Part shown: piece after piece, positions 10,101 to 17,520 of the stretch
Layout: each line of letters starts with the position of its first letter
How positions within the stretch are numbered: position 1 is the stretch's first letter
Assembly: GCA_035544675.1 (NCBI GenBank)
Contig: DATKCA010000190.1
Coordinates: 1 to 64,000 of the forward strand
DNA: 64,000 bases
Direction: 5' to 3'
Source of the DNA: DATKCA01 sp035544675
GTDB taxonomy: Bacteria; Acidobacteriota; Thermoanaerobaculia; Gp7-AA8
The notes under the pieces: generated by a model
The model's input: only the letters and a program-made list of their open reading frames with translations
What the model was told of the DNA's origin: nothing
Database searches by the model: none
Program-made: the position numbers and the translations under genes

Positions 10101-11153
10101 CGCGAGACGCGCTCGCCGGCCACGGCCGAGATGGAGCTTGGCTGAAACGAGTACGAGGGCTGGATGGCCACGATCTCGTAGTCGCCCGGGCCGACGCCGC
10201 TCGCGGTGAACGCACCCCTGGCGTCGCTGATCGCCACCGTCGGGTTGAACGTCTCGAACCGGCCGGCCGGACGAAGCCGGATCTCCACCCCGGCAACGGG
10301 CGACTGCGCCTTCGAGTCGCGAACGAGGCCGCTGAACGTGGCCGGCCTGGCCAGCCGGAGGGTCACGTCCCCGGCGGCGCGCACTTTCGTCGCCTGCAGC
10401 GACGCGGTCTGCGCGGTGATGGCCGCCCACTTCGCGGGAGCCCTGACAATGGTGAACGTTCCGTCTTCCGCGGACTGCGTCACCGGCCATCCGTCGACGA
10501 GGATGACCGCGCCGCCGGCCGGCGTCTTGCCGTCTTCGGCAACGACCTTTCCGCTGATCGCCGCGCCTGGGGCGAGCGTTCGATCGGTGGCGACGTCGGT
10601 TGCACGCGGCGATCGGCGCGCCGGCTCGACAAGAAGTGGAAAGTCAGGGTGCGCGATGATGACGCGCTCGGCCCACTTCGACGGGTCGGGAACGCTGTAG
10701 CGTCCCGAATCATCCGTCTTCGCAATGAGCTCGGCATCGGAGTGCCAGATGACCGTCGCGCCGGCGAGGGGCTTTCCGGCGGCCGTGACACGGCCCTGCC
10801 TGGTCTCCGCCGCGGTGAGCGCGATGGTTCCGAGGTCGTCGTTGCGCTCCGCGCGCGCCGCGGCCGGCGCGTGGCCGGGAGCGGACACGGTGAGCATGAC
10901 CACCGGTTCCTTCACGTTCTCGACGCTGAACCTCCCGCGTGCGTCGGTCGTGACGGATGCAAGCAGGACCGCTTCCGGCGTGGCCGAGAGCAGGCGCGCG
11001 CGCTGCGCGGCCGTCAACTCCAGGGCGTGGGCGGAAACGCGGGCGCCGGCAACGGCCTGGCCCTCCGGATTGACGACCACGCCCGTCAACGCCGCGTAAG
11101 ACTGCGTCGCGAAAACGAGGCAAACGACGAGGATTGCGATCCGTCCGCGCATG
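7178..11153 (-). CDS. Giant secreted protein of carboxypeptidase-regulatory-like repeats
   Basis: About 1325 residues. A clear signal peptide (MRGRIAILVVCLVFATQSYA) is followed by about a dozen Ig-like CarboxypepD_reg repeats of 80-100 residues, each with the pattern G-x-V-x-x-x-x-G-x-P-(V/L)-x-G-(A/V)-x-V then T-D-x-x-G-x-F-x-(L/V)-x-x-(L/V)-x-P-G-x-Y. No catalytic domain, LPXTG or outer-membrane barrel is visible, so this is a surface or secreted scaffold/adhesion-type protein (inference). I prefer the ATG at 11153 over the TTG at 11167 because GAGGAG lies 7 bases upstream of it. The stop codon lies in the heptamer array downstream. Confidence 0.9.
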
Positions 11154-11246
11154 CGATTTCTCCTCAAGCCTGCTGCGCCTTCTTGGACGAGCGGCGCCGC
11201 AGCGGGTTCCGGAACACTTTATATCCGTTGCCGGTTCTGGCGGACG

Positions 11247-11699
11247 ATGCGCTTCCTTACGCTTGCCCTTTCCTTCGCCACCCTCGTCTCGTGTCATTCT
11301 GCAGGGGTGAGCTCCGAAGACGGACTGAAGTTTCGTACGCTGAAGTCGGGATCCCAGGCGCGCCACGACGCGCCCGGGCGGCAGATCATCCTGGCGCCGA
11401 CGGCGGAGTCGTACGCAGCGCTCTGGCCGTCAATGGTTGGGGAGGGGGACTCGCCTCCCGTCGACTTCGAGCGCGAGGCGGTGGTCTTCATCATGGCCGG
11501 TCAGCGGCCCACCGGCGGTTACAGCGTGGCGGTGAAGAGCATCGTGCGGGAGGACAACACCCTGGTCATCGACGCCCCGGTGACGCCGCCGCCACCGGAC
11601 GCCATGACGATTCAGGTGCTGACCTCGCCATACACCGTCATCGCCGTCGACAAGGTCGATGTGTCACGCGTTCGCTGGAAGAGCGAAGAGACTCCATGA
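11247..11699 (+). CDS. Lipoprotein with PrcB C-terminal-like domain
   Basis: 150 residues starting MRFLTLALSFATLVSC, a lipoprotein signal with the lipobox LVSC. The body has GGYSVAVKSI then PPPPDAMTIQVLTSPYTVIAVDK, the pattern of the PrcB_C domain found in envelope proteins of several phyla. The open frame extends 32 codons upstream, but this ATG gives the signal sequence, so I chose it. The gene is divergent from the giant repeat protein. Its stop overlaps the next start (ATGA). Role unknown; localisation to a membrane leaflet is inferred. Confidence 0.75.
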   Translation: MRFLTLALSFATLVSCHSAGVSSEDGLKFRTLKSGSQARHDAPGRQIILAPTAESYAALWPSMVGEGDSPPVDFEREAVVFIMAGQRPTGGYSVAVKSIVREDNTLVIDAPVTPPPPDAMTIQVLTSPYTVIAVDKVDVSRVRWKSEETP

Positions 11700-12559
11700 G
11701 GACCCGTCCGGTCCGGCGCGAGCTCCTCAAAGAGCGTCTCAACGCGCTGGTCGCGACATTCGACGTCTCCACCATCACTCCCGATCCGCTCCAGCTCGTG
11801 CTGCGATACGAGGGGCCGGAGGATCAGGAGATCGCCGCCCTTCTGGCCGCGGCGTTCGCGTACGGGCGTGCAGACATCGTCGTGGCGAACATCGGCCGCG
11901 TTCTGGAACGGATGGGCCCGTCGCCACATCTGTCCCTGATGGCGTTCGATCGCGACGAGGCCGTGGAGCGCTTCGCCGGCTTCTCCCATCGTTTTCAGAA
12001 AACGCCGGAGCTCGTGGCCCTGCTCGAGCGGCTGGCCGCGGCGGTTCGGCAGTACGGCACGATCGGGCGTCTCTTCGAATCGTGCTACGACGCGGACGAC
12101 GAGGACATCGGGCCGTCCCTCACGCGCTTCGTGGCGGCCCTCATCAATATTGTTCCGCCGTCTCACGTGGAACGCGCCGCCCTCGACTACCTGCTGACCT
12201 CTCCCGCAAACGGCAGCGCGTGCAAGCGGATGAACCTCTTCCTTCGCTGGATGGTCCGCCGCACGTCGCCCGACCTCGGGCTCTGGCGGTTCGCCGACCC
12301 CTCGAAGCTGGTGATGCCTCTCGACACGCACGTGCACCGGATCGCCTCGTTCCTCGGGCTGAACCGGCGCAAATCGGCCGACTGGAAGACCGCCCGGCAG
12401 CTCACCGACCGCCTGGCCGTCTTCGACGCCGGCGACCCCGTCCGCTACGACTTCGCCATCTGCCGCCTCGGCATCCTCGATCTGTGCAGCCGGAAACGCC
12501 GGAAGGAACAGTGCGACGTCTGCATGGTGCGGGACGTTTGCCGGTTTCCCTGTCCTTAG
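11696..12559 (+). CDS. TIGR02757 family protein (DUF2400), possible Fe-S protein
   Basis: 287 residues matching the TIGR02757/DUF2400 family (PDPLQLVLRYEGPEDQEIAALLAAAFAYGR; MPLDTHVHRIASFLGL; RYDFAICRLGI). The C-terminus carries C-x8-C-x2-C-x5-C (CSRKRRKEQCDVCMVRDVC), spaced much like the [4Fe-4S] loop of HhH-GPD DNA glycosylases, and the family may be distantly related to them (inference). Biochemical role is not established to my knowledge. The start overlaps the lipoprotein stop. The TAG stop is part of the first TCCTTAG unit of the adjacent heptamer array. Confidence 0.85.
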   Translation: MRTRPVRRELLKERLNALVATFDVSTITPDPLQLVLRYEGPEDQEIAALLAAAFAYGRADIVVANIGRVLERMGPSPHLSLMAFDRDEAVERFAGFSHRFQKTPELVALLERLAAAVRQYGTIGRLFESCYDADDEDIGPSLTRFVAALINIVPPSHVERAALDYLLTSPANGSACKRMNLFLRWMVRRTSPDLGLWRFADPSKLVMPLDTHVHRIASFLGLNRRKSADWKTARQLTDRLAVFDAGDPVRYDFAICRLGILDLCSRKRRKEQCDVCMVRDVCRFPCP

Positions 12560-12576
12560 TCCTTAAGTCCTTAGTG
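12552..12576. repeat. TCCTTAG heptamer array
   Basis: Three imperfect 7-base units (TCCTTAG, TCCTTA-A, TCCTTAG) begin inside the last codons of the TIGR02757 gene and supply its stop codon. A different heptamer array follows 11 bases later. The same unit occurs at 7.13 and 24.1 kb. Confidence 0.75.
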
Positions 12577-12586
12577 CCAGGTGCTG

Positions 12587-12637
<51 letters not shown>

Positions 12638-12795
12638 CCACCGCTCCCGCCTGTTCAAATTTCTGCTTGATGAATTCAAGGAATTGTACGGGCGTCGCCG
12701 CGCCGCGCTACACTGGATGCACTCTTACTTGTGCATTCAATGACTTAGACGTCGTTTTCCAGCGGCACCTCCGTTGAATAGTTCGGTCTGTCCTG

Positions 12796-15543
12796 ATGCG
12801 CATTTCCCTGGCCACGAAGATCCTGATCAGCCTCCTGACGGTCGCCGTGATCCTGGGCGCGTTCGTCTCGTTTCAGCGGAAGCGGTCCTCATTCGAGCGC
12901 ATCGACTTCACGTTCCACCGTTCCAACGGGGTGATCGTCGTCAAAAGCGTCGATCCCGGCAGTGGCGCGGCGCAGGCAGGCCTTCGCCCCGGGGATGAGA
13001 TCTGGCTGATCGGCGAGACGCCGAGCAGCGAGGTCGATGGCCTGAAAAAGACGCTGCGCCGCATCGGCCAGGCCGTGCCGATGGTCATCGAGCGCGACGG
13101 CCGCACGCTGACGATCACCTACAGCCCGCCTGACCTGAAAGTCGACTACCCGTATCTGATCCTCAGCTTCATCGGGTTCCTCTACCTGGCCATCGGCCTC
13201 TTCACGCTTTTCCGCGGGGATACGCGGGAGAGCACGCTTTTCTATTTCGTGACGCTGCTGTCGTTCATCGTCTACGTCTACACACCGGCGGGTGACATCG
13301 ACTGGAGCTACAAGCTGCTCCAGATGGTGGAGGAGTTCGGCCGCATCTTTCTGCCGCCACTGACGCTGAACTTCTTCCTCTTGTTCCCGCGTCCGATCGT
13401 GCGTCAGAAGCGGTTGATCGCGCTGATGTACGTGCCGCCGGTGCTGCTGGCGCTCTGGAACCTCGATGTGCTGGTGTTCAACAACGCGGTTCCGCTGGCC
13501 TCGCCGCGGCGATCGCTCGAGCTGATCGACCGGTGGGAGATGGTCGACTTCGGCGTCTACTTCACTCTGGCCATCGTGGCGCTGGCGTTCACGTACCGCA
13601 AGGCCGCCGCCGTCGGCAAGAAGCAGATCAAGTGGATGTACCTGGGCCTCGGTCTCGGGTTTCTGCCGTTCCTGGCCATCTACATCATCCCGTACCTGAT
13701 CACGGGACCGGTCAAGCCGGTCTACACCACGGTGGCGATCCTGCCTCTGGCGTTCATTCCGCTGGCCTTCGCGGTCTCGATCCTCAAGTACAAGCTGTGG
13801 GACGTCGAGGTGGTGATCAAGGAGATCCTGGCGTATTCGGTCGTGTTCGTGTTCGGCATGATCGCGTTTTCGACGGTGAACCTGATCCTCTCGCGGGTGA
13901 TCGAAGAGCGCTCGGCGATGGAGCGCAACTTCCTTGCGTTCACCTCGGGCCTGCTCATCGCCGGCGTTCTCATTCCGGTCAAGGGGCGGATCGAGTCTGT
14001 CATCGAGATGTTCCTGTATCGCGAGAGCTACCGGCACCGCCGCACGATGACCGACTTCGCGCAGGAGCTGGCCACGTTCTACGACGTTCACGAGCTGATC
14101 TCGATGATTCGCGAGCGGCTGCGCACGACGCTGGACATCGAGAAGATGAATCTGTTCACGCGCGAGGGAGTGTCGCTGCTGATCTATCAGCCGGAGGCGG
14201 ATGTTCCGCGGCGCGCGCAGCCGGATGACTTCGGGTCGATTCCGCGCGAGGGGCCGCTCATGCTCACTGACGCGCGTCTGCCCGATCGCACGGAGCTGCC
14301 GTGGCAGCTGCTCAAGGCCGGCTATCGCTACGTGTTCCCGCTGCGCAATCGCGGGGAGCTGCAGGGTCTGCTCCTTCTGGGGACGAAGCGCGGCGAGGAG
14401 CCTCTCTCGCGAGACGACCTGCATCTGTTGGGCAGCCTCACCGCGCCGATCGCGCTGGCGATCGAGAACTCGCGCCTGTACGGGAAACTCCGCCGCCAGC
14501 TCGACGAGATCCGCGCGCTCAAGGAGTACAACGAGAACATCATCGAGTCGTCGTCTTCAGCGATCGCCGTGGTGGCCAACGACGGAACGGTGCTCACCGC
14601 GAACCGCGCGTTCTGGGAGCTGGTGGGCGCCGAGCACGAAGACGAGCCCATCTCCTCGCTCTTCCCGCCGTTCGACGAGCTGGTCAAGACGAACGCGCGC
14701 TCGATGGCCACGCACTTCGTCAACCGCTACGGCATCGAGAAGGAAGTCACGGTCACGCTCAGTCCGCTGAACTCCGGCGACGTGGCGAATGGCGCGGCCG
14801 TGCTCGTCATCGGCGACGTGTCGGAGAGGGTCCGTCTGGAGCGCGAGCTGGAAGACAAGGAGCGCCTGGCCTCACTGGGCCTGCTGGCGGCGGGCGTTGC
14901 GCACGAGGTCAACACGCCGCTGACCGGCATCTCTTCGTACGCGCAGCTCCTCCTCTCGGAGACCGCCAAGGACGACCCCAAGTACGGCCTGCTCAAGAAG
15001 ATGGAGCAGCAGACCTTCCGCGCGTCGAACCTGGTCAACAGCCTTCTCGATCTCATCGCGAACCGGCCGCGCTCGCGCGAGCTCGTGTCGATGCCGGAGC
15101 TCATCACAGCCACGGTGACGCTGCACGAAGACCTGATGAAGCCGAAGAACATCAACGTGCACATCGGCTCCGTCGCGGACGCCACCGTCCGCGGGAACTT
15201 CCACGACCTGCAGCAGGTGCTCACGAACGTATTGCTCAACGCGCGGGACGCGGTCTCGCGCAATGGGAACATCTGGATCACCGCCTCCACCGACGGCGAC
15301 CGCGTGGTCATGCGTGTGAAGGACGACGGCAACGGGATCGCTCCGGACATGATCGACCGCATTTTCGAGCCGCTCGTGACGACCAAGCGCGGTCAGGGCG
15401 GAACGGGGCTCGGGCTCGCCATCAGCCGGCGCATCGTCAACGCCAGCAACGGCAACATGAGCGTACAGAGCACCCCCGGCGCGGGAGCTGAGTTCTCAGT
15501 TTCGTTCCCGCTCGTGGACTCGACCGTCGGTGCCAGAAGATGA
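12796..15543 (+). CDS. PDZ/multi-TM/GAF/PAS sensor histidine kinase
   Basis: 915 residues. An N-terminal helix (8-25) is followed by a periplasmic PDZ domain (~36-112; VDPGSGAAQAGLRPGDEIWLI), about nine membrane helices (~118-395), GAF (~415-560), PAS (~575-680), and an NtrB/ZraS-like HisKA with H703 in GVAHEVNTPLTGI, then HATPase (GIAPDMIDRIFEPLVTTK; GGTGLGLAIS). A PDZ domain in front of a polytopic sensor suggests sensing of misfolded or cleaved envelope peptides (inference). A sigma-54 response regulator follows 80 bases downstream and is the obvious partner. No Shine-Dalgarno is visible before the ATG. Confidence 0.9.
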   Translation: MRISLATKILISLLTVAVILGAFVSFQRKRSSFERIDFTFHRSNGVIVVKSVDPGSGAAQAGLRPGDEIWLIGETPSSEVDGLKKTLRRIGQAVPMVIERDGRTLTITYSPPDLKVDYPYLILSFIGFLYLAIGLFTLFRGDTRESTLFYFVTLLSFIVYVYTPAGDIDWSYKLLQMVEEFGRIFLPPLTLNFFLLFPRPIVRQKRLIALMYVPPVLLALWNLDVLVFNNAVPLASPRRSLELIDRWEMVDFGVYFTLAIVALAFTYRKAAAVGKKQIKWMYLGLGLGFLPFLAIYIIPYLITGPVKPVYTTVAILPLAFIPLAFAVSILKYKLWDVEVVIKEILAYSVVFVFGMIAFSTVNLILSRVIEERSAMERNFLAFTSGLLIAGVLIPVKGRIESVIEMFLYRESYRHRRTMTDFAQELATFYDVHELISMIRERLRTTLDIEKMNLFTREGVSLLIYQPEADVPRRAQPDDFGSIPREGPLMLTDARLPDRTELPWQLLKAGYRYVFPLRNRGELQGLLLLGTKRGEEPLSRDDLHLLGSLTAPIALAIENSRLYGKLRRQLDEIRALKEYNENIIESSSSAIAVVANDGTVLTANRAFWELVGAEHEDEPISSLFPPFDELVKTNARSMATHFVNRYGIEKEVTVTLSPLNSGDVANGAAVLVIGDVSERVRLERELEDKERLASLGLLAAGVAHEVNTPLTGISSYAQLLLSETAKDDPKYGLLKKMEQQTFRASNLVNSLLDLIANRPRSRELVSMPELITATVTLHEDLMKPKNINVHIGSVADATVRGNFHDLQQVLTNVLLNARDAVSRNGNIWITASTDGDRVVMRVKDDGNGIAPDMIDRIFEPLVTTKRGQGGTGLGLAISRRIVNASNGNMSVQSTPGAGAEFSVSFPLVDSTVGARR

Positions 15544-15547
15544 AACC

Positions 15548-15615
15548 GTGTCATCCTGAGCGAAGCGAGGGAGGGCCCGGAGGATTCGGGATTCCCGCCT
15601 GGCCCGGAACGACAC
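15548..15615. repeat. Palindromic repeat, TCATCCTGAGCGAAGC type
   Basis: An imperfect palindrome (GTGTCATCCTGAGCGAAGCG ... CGGAACGACAC) sits between the kinase and regulator genes. Similar elements with the same TGTCATCC(C/T)GAGCG arm occur at 48543-48638 and, as a single arm, near 58676. It is a REP-like dispersed element; a role in uncoupling the two genes is only a guess. Confidence 0.65.
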
Positions 15616-15622
15616 CGCAACC

Positions 15623-17035
15623 ATGAGAGTCCTCATCGTCGACGACGAAGAAGTGCTGCGGGACGTGCTCGACGCCGTCCTGCGCCGGGAAGGTTTCGAT
15701 GTAGTTCCCGCGTCGAGCGGCGAGGAAGCGCTCAACATCGTCGAGACCGAAGAAGTCGACCTGGTCATCCTCGACATCATGCTGCCGGGGATCAGCGGCA
15801 TCGACACCCTGCGCGCCCTGCGCATCTCCAATCCCAACCTGCCCATCATCATCATCACCGCGTTCTCGTCCATCGACGGCGCGATCGAGGCGATGAAGCA
15901 CGGCGCCTTCCACTACATCCCCAAGCCGTTCAAGAACGAGGAAGTCGTTCACACGGTCAACAAGGCCCTCGAGCAGCGCCGGCTCACACACGAGAACGAG
16001 CGCCTCAAGGCCGAGCTCTCCGAGAAGTACGCCTACTCGAACATCATCGGGAAGAGCGAGTCCATGCGGAAGATCTTCGACCTGATCCGCCTGGCCGCGC
16101 CGTCCCGCTCCAACATCCTCATTCAAGGCGAGTCCGGAACAGGCAAGGAGCTGGTGGCCAAGGCCATCCATCACGCCAGCCCCCGCGCGCGCAACGCCTT
16201 CGTCACCGTCAACTCCGGTTCGCTGCCGCCGGAGCTTCTCGAGTCCAGCCTCTTCGGCCACATGAAAGGCGCGTTCACCGGCGCGATCGCCACCAAGCGA
16301 GGCCTCTTCGAAGTCGCCGACGGCGGCTCGATCTTCCTCGACGAGATCGGCAACATCAATCTCGAGACGCAGGCCAAGCTCCTGCGCGTCATCCAGGAAA
16401 AGGAATTCATGCGTCTCGGCTCGGTCGACACGATCAAGGTCGACGTGCGCATCATCGCCGCCACGAACGCCGACCTCACGAAGCTGATGAGCAACAACCA
16501 GTTCCGCGAAGATCTCTTCTACCGGCTGAACGTCATTACCGTGAACCTCCCGCCTTTGCGGCGTCGTCGCGAGGACATTCCCCTGCTCAACTCTCACTTC
16601 CTCGAGAAGTACTCCGAGGAGAACAAGCGCAAGGTACGGGAGGTGACGCCGGATGCGATGCGGATCCTCATGGATCACGGCTGGCCCGGAAATGTGCGCG
16701 AGCTGGAGAACACCATCGAGCGCGCCGTCGTGCTCTGTACCGGAGACAGGATCGGACCCGACCTGCTTCCTGACTCGCTCCGCTATCCGGTCAGCACCGA
16801 TCAGCCGGCCATGGTCGTTCCCGCGGAAGGCCTCTCGCTGAAGGATGCGGTGTCGCGCTACGAGCGCGCGATGATCCTGCAGTCGCTCGAGCTCGCGAAC
16901 GGCGTACAGAAGAGGGCCGCAGAGCTCCTGCAGCTCAAGCCCTCCACCCTCAACGAGATGATGAAGCGTCTCGGCATCGGCACGCGCTCCGCCGCGGCGG
17001 TGGAGGAAGAGGTCGCCGTACCCGACACGCCCTGA
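15623..17035 (+). CDS. NtrC-family sigma-54-dependent response regulator
   Basis: 470 residues: receiver domain (1-120) with phospho-acceptor D51 in VDLVILDIMLPG and K-x-F switch (PKPF), sigma-54 AAA+ domain with Walker A G169-K175 (GESGTGKE), GAFTGA loop at 216-221 and R-finger region, then a Fis-type helix-turn-helix near the C-terminus (RAAELLQLKPSTLNEMMKRL). All residues needed for sigma-54 activation are present. It follows the PDZ kinase and should be its target. The regulon cannot be read from the sequence; one sigma-54-like site is seen at 22358. Confidence 0.95.
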   Translation: MRVLIVDDEEVLRDVLDAVLRREGFDVVPASSGEEALNIVETEEVDLVILDIMLPGISGIDTLRALRISNPNLPIIIITAFSSIDGAIEAMKHGAFHYIPKPFKNEEVVHTVNKALEQRRLTHENERLKAELSEKYAYSNIIGKSESMRKIFDLIRLAAPSRSNILIQGESGTGKELVAKAIHHASPRARNAFVTVNSGSLPPELLESSLFGHMKGAFTGAIATKRGLFEVADGGSIFLDEIGNINLETQAKLLRVIQEKEFMRLGSVDTIKVDVRIIAATNADLTKLMSNNQFREDLFYRLNVITVNLPPLRRRREDIPLLNSHFLEKYSEENKRKVREVTPDAMRILMDHGWPGNVRELENTIERAVVLCTGDRIGPDLLPDSLRYPVSTDQPAMVVPAEGLSLKDAVSRYERAMILQSLELANGVQKRAAELLQLKPSTLNEMMKRLGIGTRSAAAVEEEVAVPDTP

Positions 17036-17050
17036 CCGTTGTTGCGCGGC

Positions 17051-17258
17051 AACCGGAAACCGGAAACCGGTGGTTTTACGATGACGGATGGAGCGCCGGT
17101 GTCCTCACCGGCGCCCTGGGCGGGGCGGAGGACACTCGAGAAGGAGGAAGGATGAAGGATGAAGGCTGAAGGATGAACACGCCGCAACACGCCGCGTCCA
17201 CCCTCATCCCTCGGTTTCCGGTTTCCGGTTTCCGGTTACCGGCTACCGGCTACCGGTT
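17051..17258. repeat. Composite nested heptamer repeat (CCGGAAA / GGATGAA / TTTCCGG)
   Basis: Between convergent genes. Outer arms are CCGGAAA repeats (17051-17070) and their reverse complement TTTCCGG (17212-17240), grading into TACCGGC units (to 17258). Inside lies a GGATGAA array (17149-17176) with a CTCATCC partner at ~17201, and a GC-rich palindrome (17089-17116). GTGTCCTC (17099-17106) and GAGGACAC (17128-17135) form a further inverted pair. The right arm contains the TAG stop of the minus-strand gene ending at 17250. A shorter relative lies at 22966-23096. Confidence 0.8.
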
Positions 17259-17495
17259 CGCTCTCCGGCGAGCCACTCGAATCAATCCGAGGAGGCTGAT
17301 CACCGCCCAAGCCCCCTCCATGAGGATCAGGCCGGGCTCCCGGACGCGGATTGCGGCGAGAACCAGGATCACGCCGCCGGCCAGGTTCATCAACTGATAG
17401 GGCAGCATGTCGGGGGTGAGGCGCTTGAGCTGGTTGCCTGCGAAGGCGGCGATCACGAGAATCGCGCCGGACAGCGAGACGACTTCAGACCACAT
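17250..17495 (-). CDS. Small membrane protein, CBU_0592-like
   Basis: 81 residues with two or three hydrophobic helices (SLSGAILVIAAFAG; LAGGVILVLAAIRV; AWAVISLLGLI) and a basic tail (RVARRRANR). The arrangement resembles the small CBU_0592-type integral membrane family; role unknown. I chose the ATG at 17495 because a GGGAG lies upstream and the longer frame has no sensible N-terminus. It starts only 25 bases from the divergent M14 peptidase gene, so the promoters must lie in each other's coding region. The stop lies in the repeat array. Confidence 0.65.
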   Translation of the reverse strand: MWSEVVSLSGAILVIAAFAGNQLKRLTPDMLPYQLMNLAGGVILVLAAIRVREPGLILMEGAWAVISLLGLIRVARRRANR

Positions 17496-17520
17496 AGAAT
17501 CAGCTCCCGAGGTGAATGTG

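Noticed and set aside
12889..14424. 511-residue minus-strand frame opposite the PDZ kinase
   Set aside because: Low-complexity Arg/Glu/Asp/Gln product with no membrane helix or domain; an antisense artefact.
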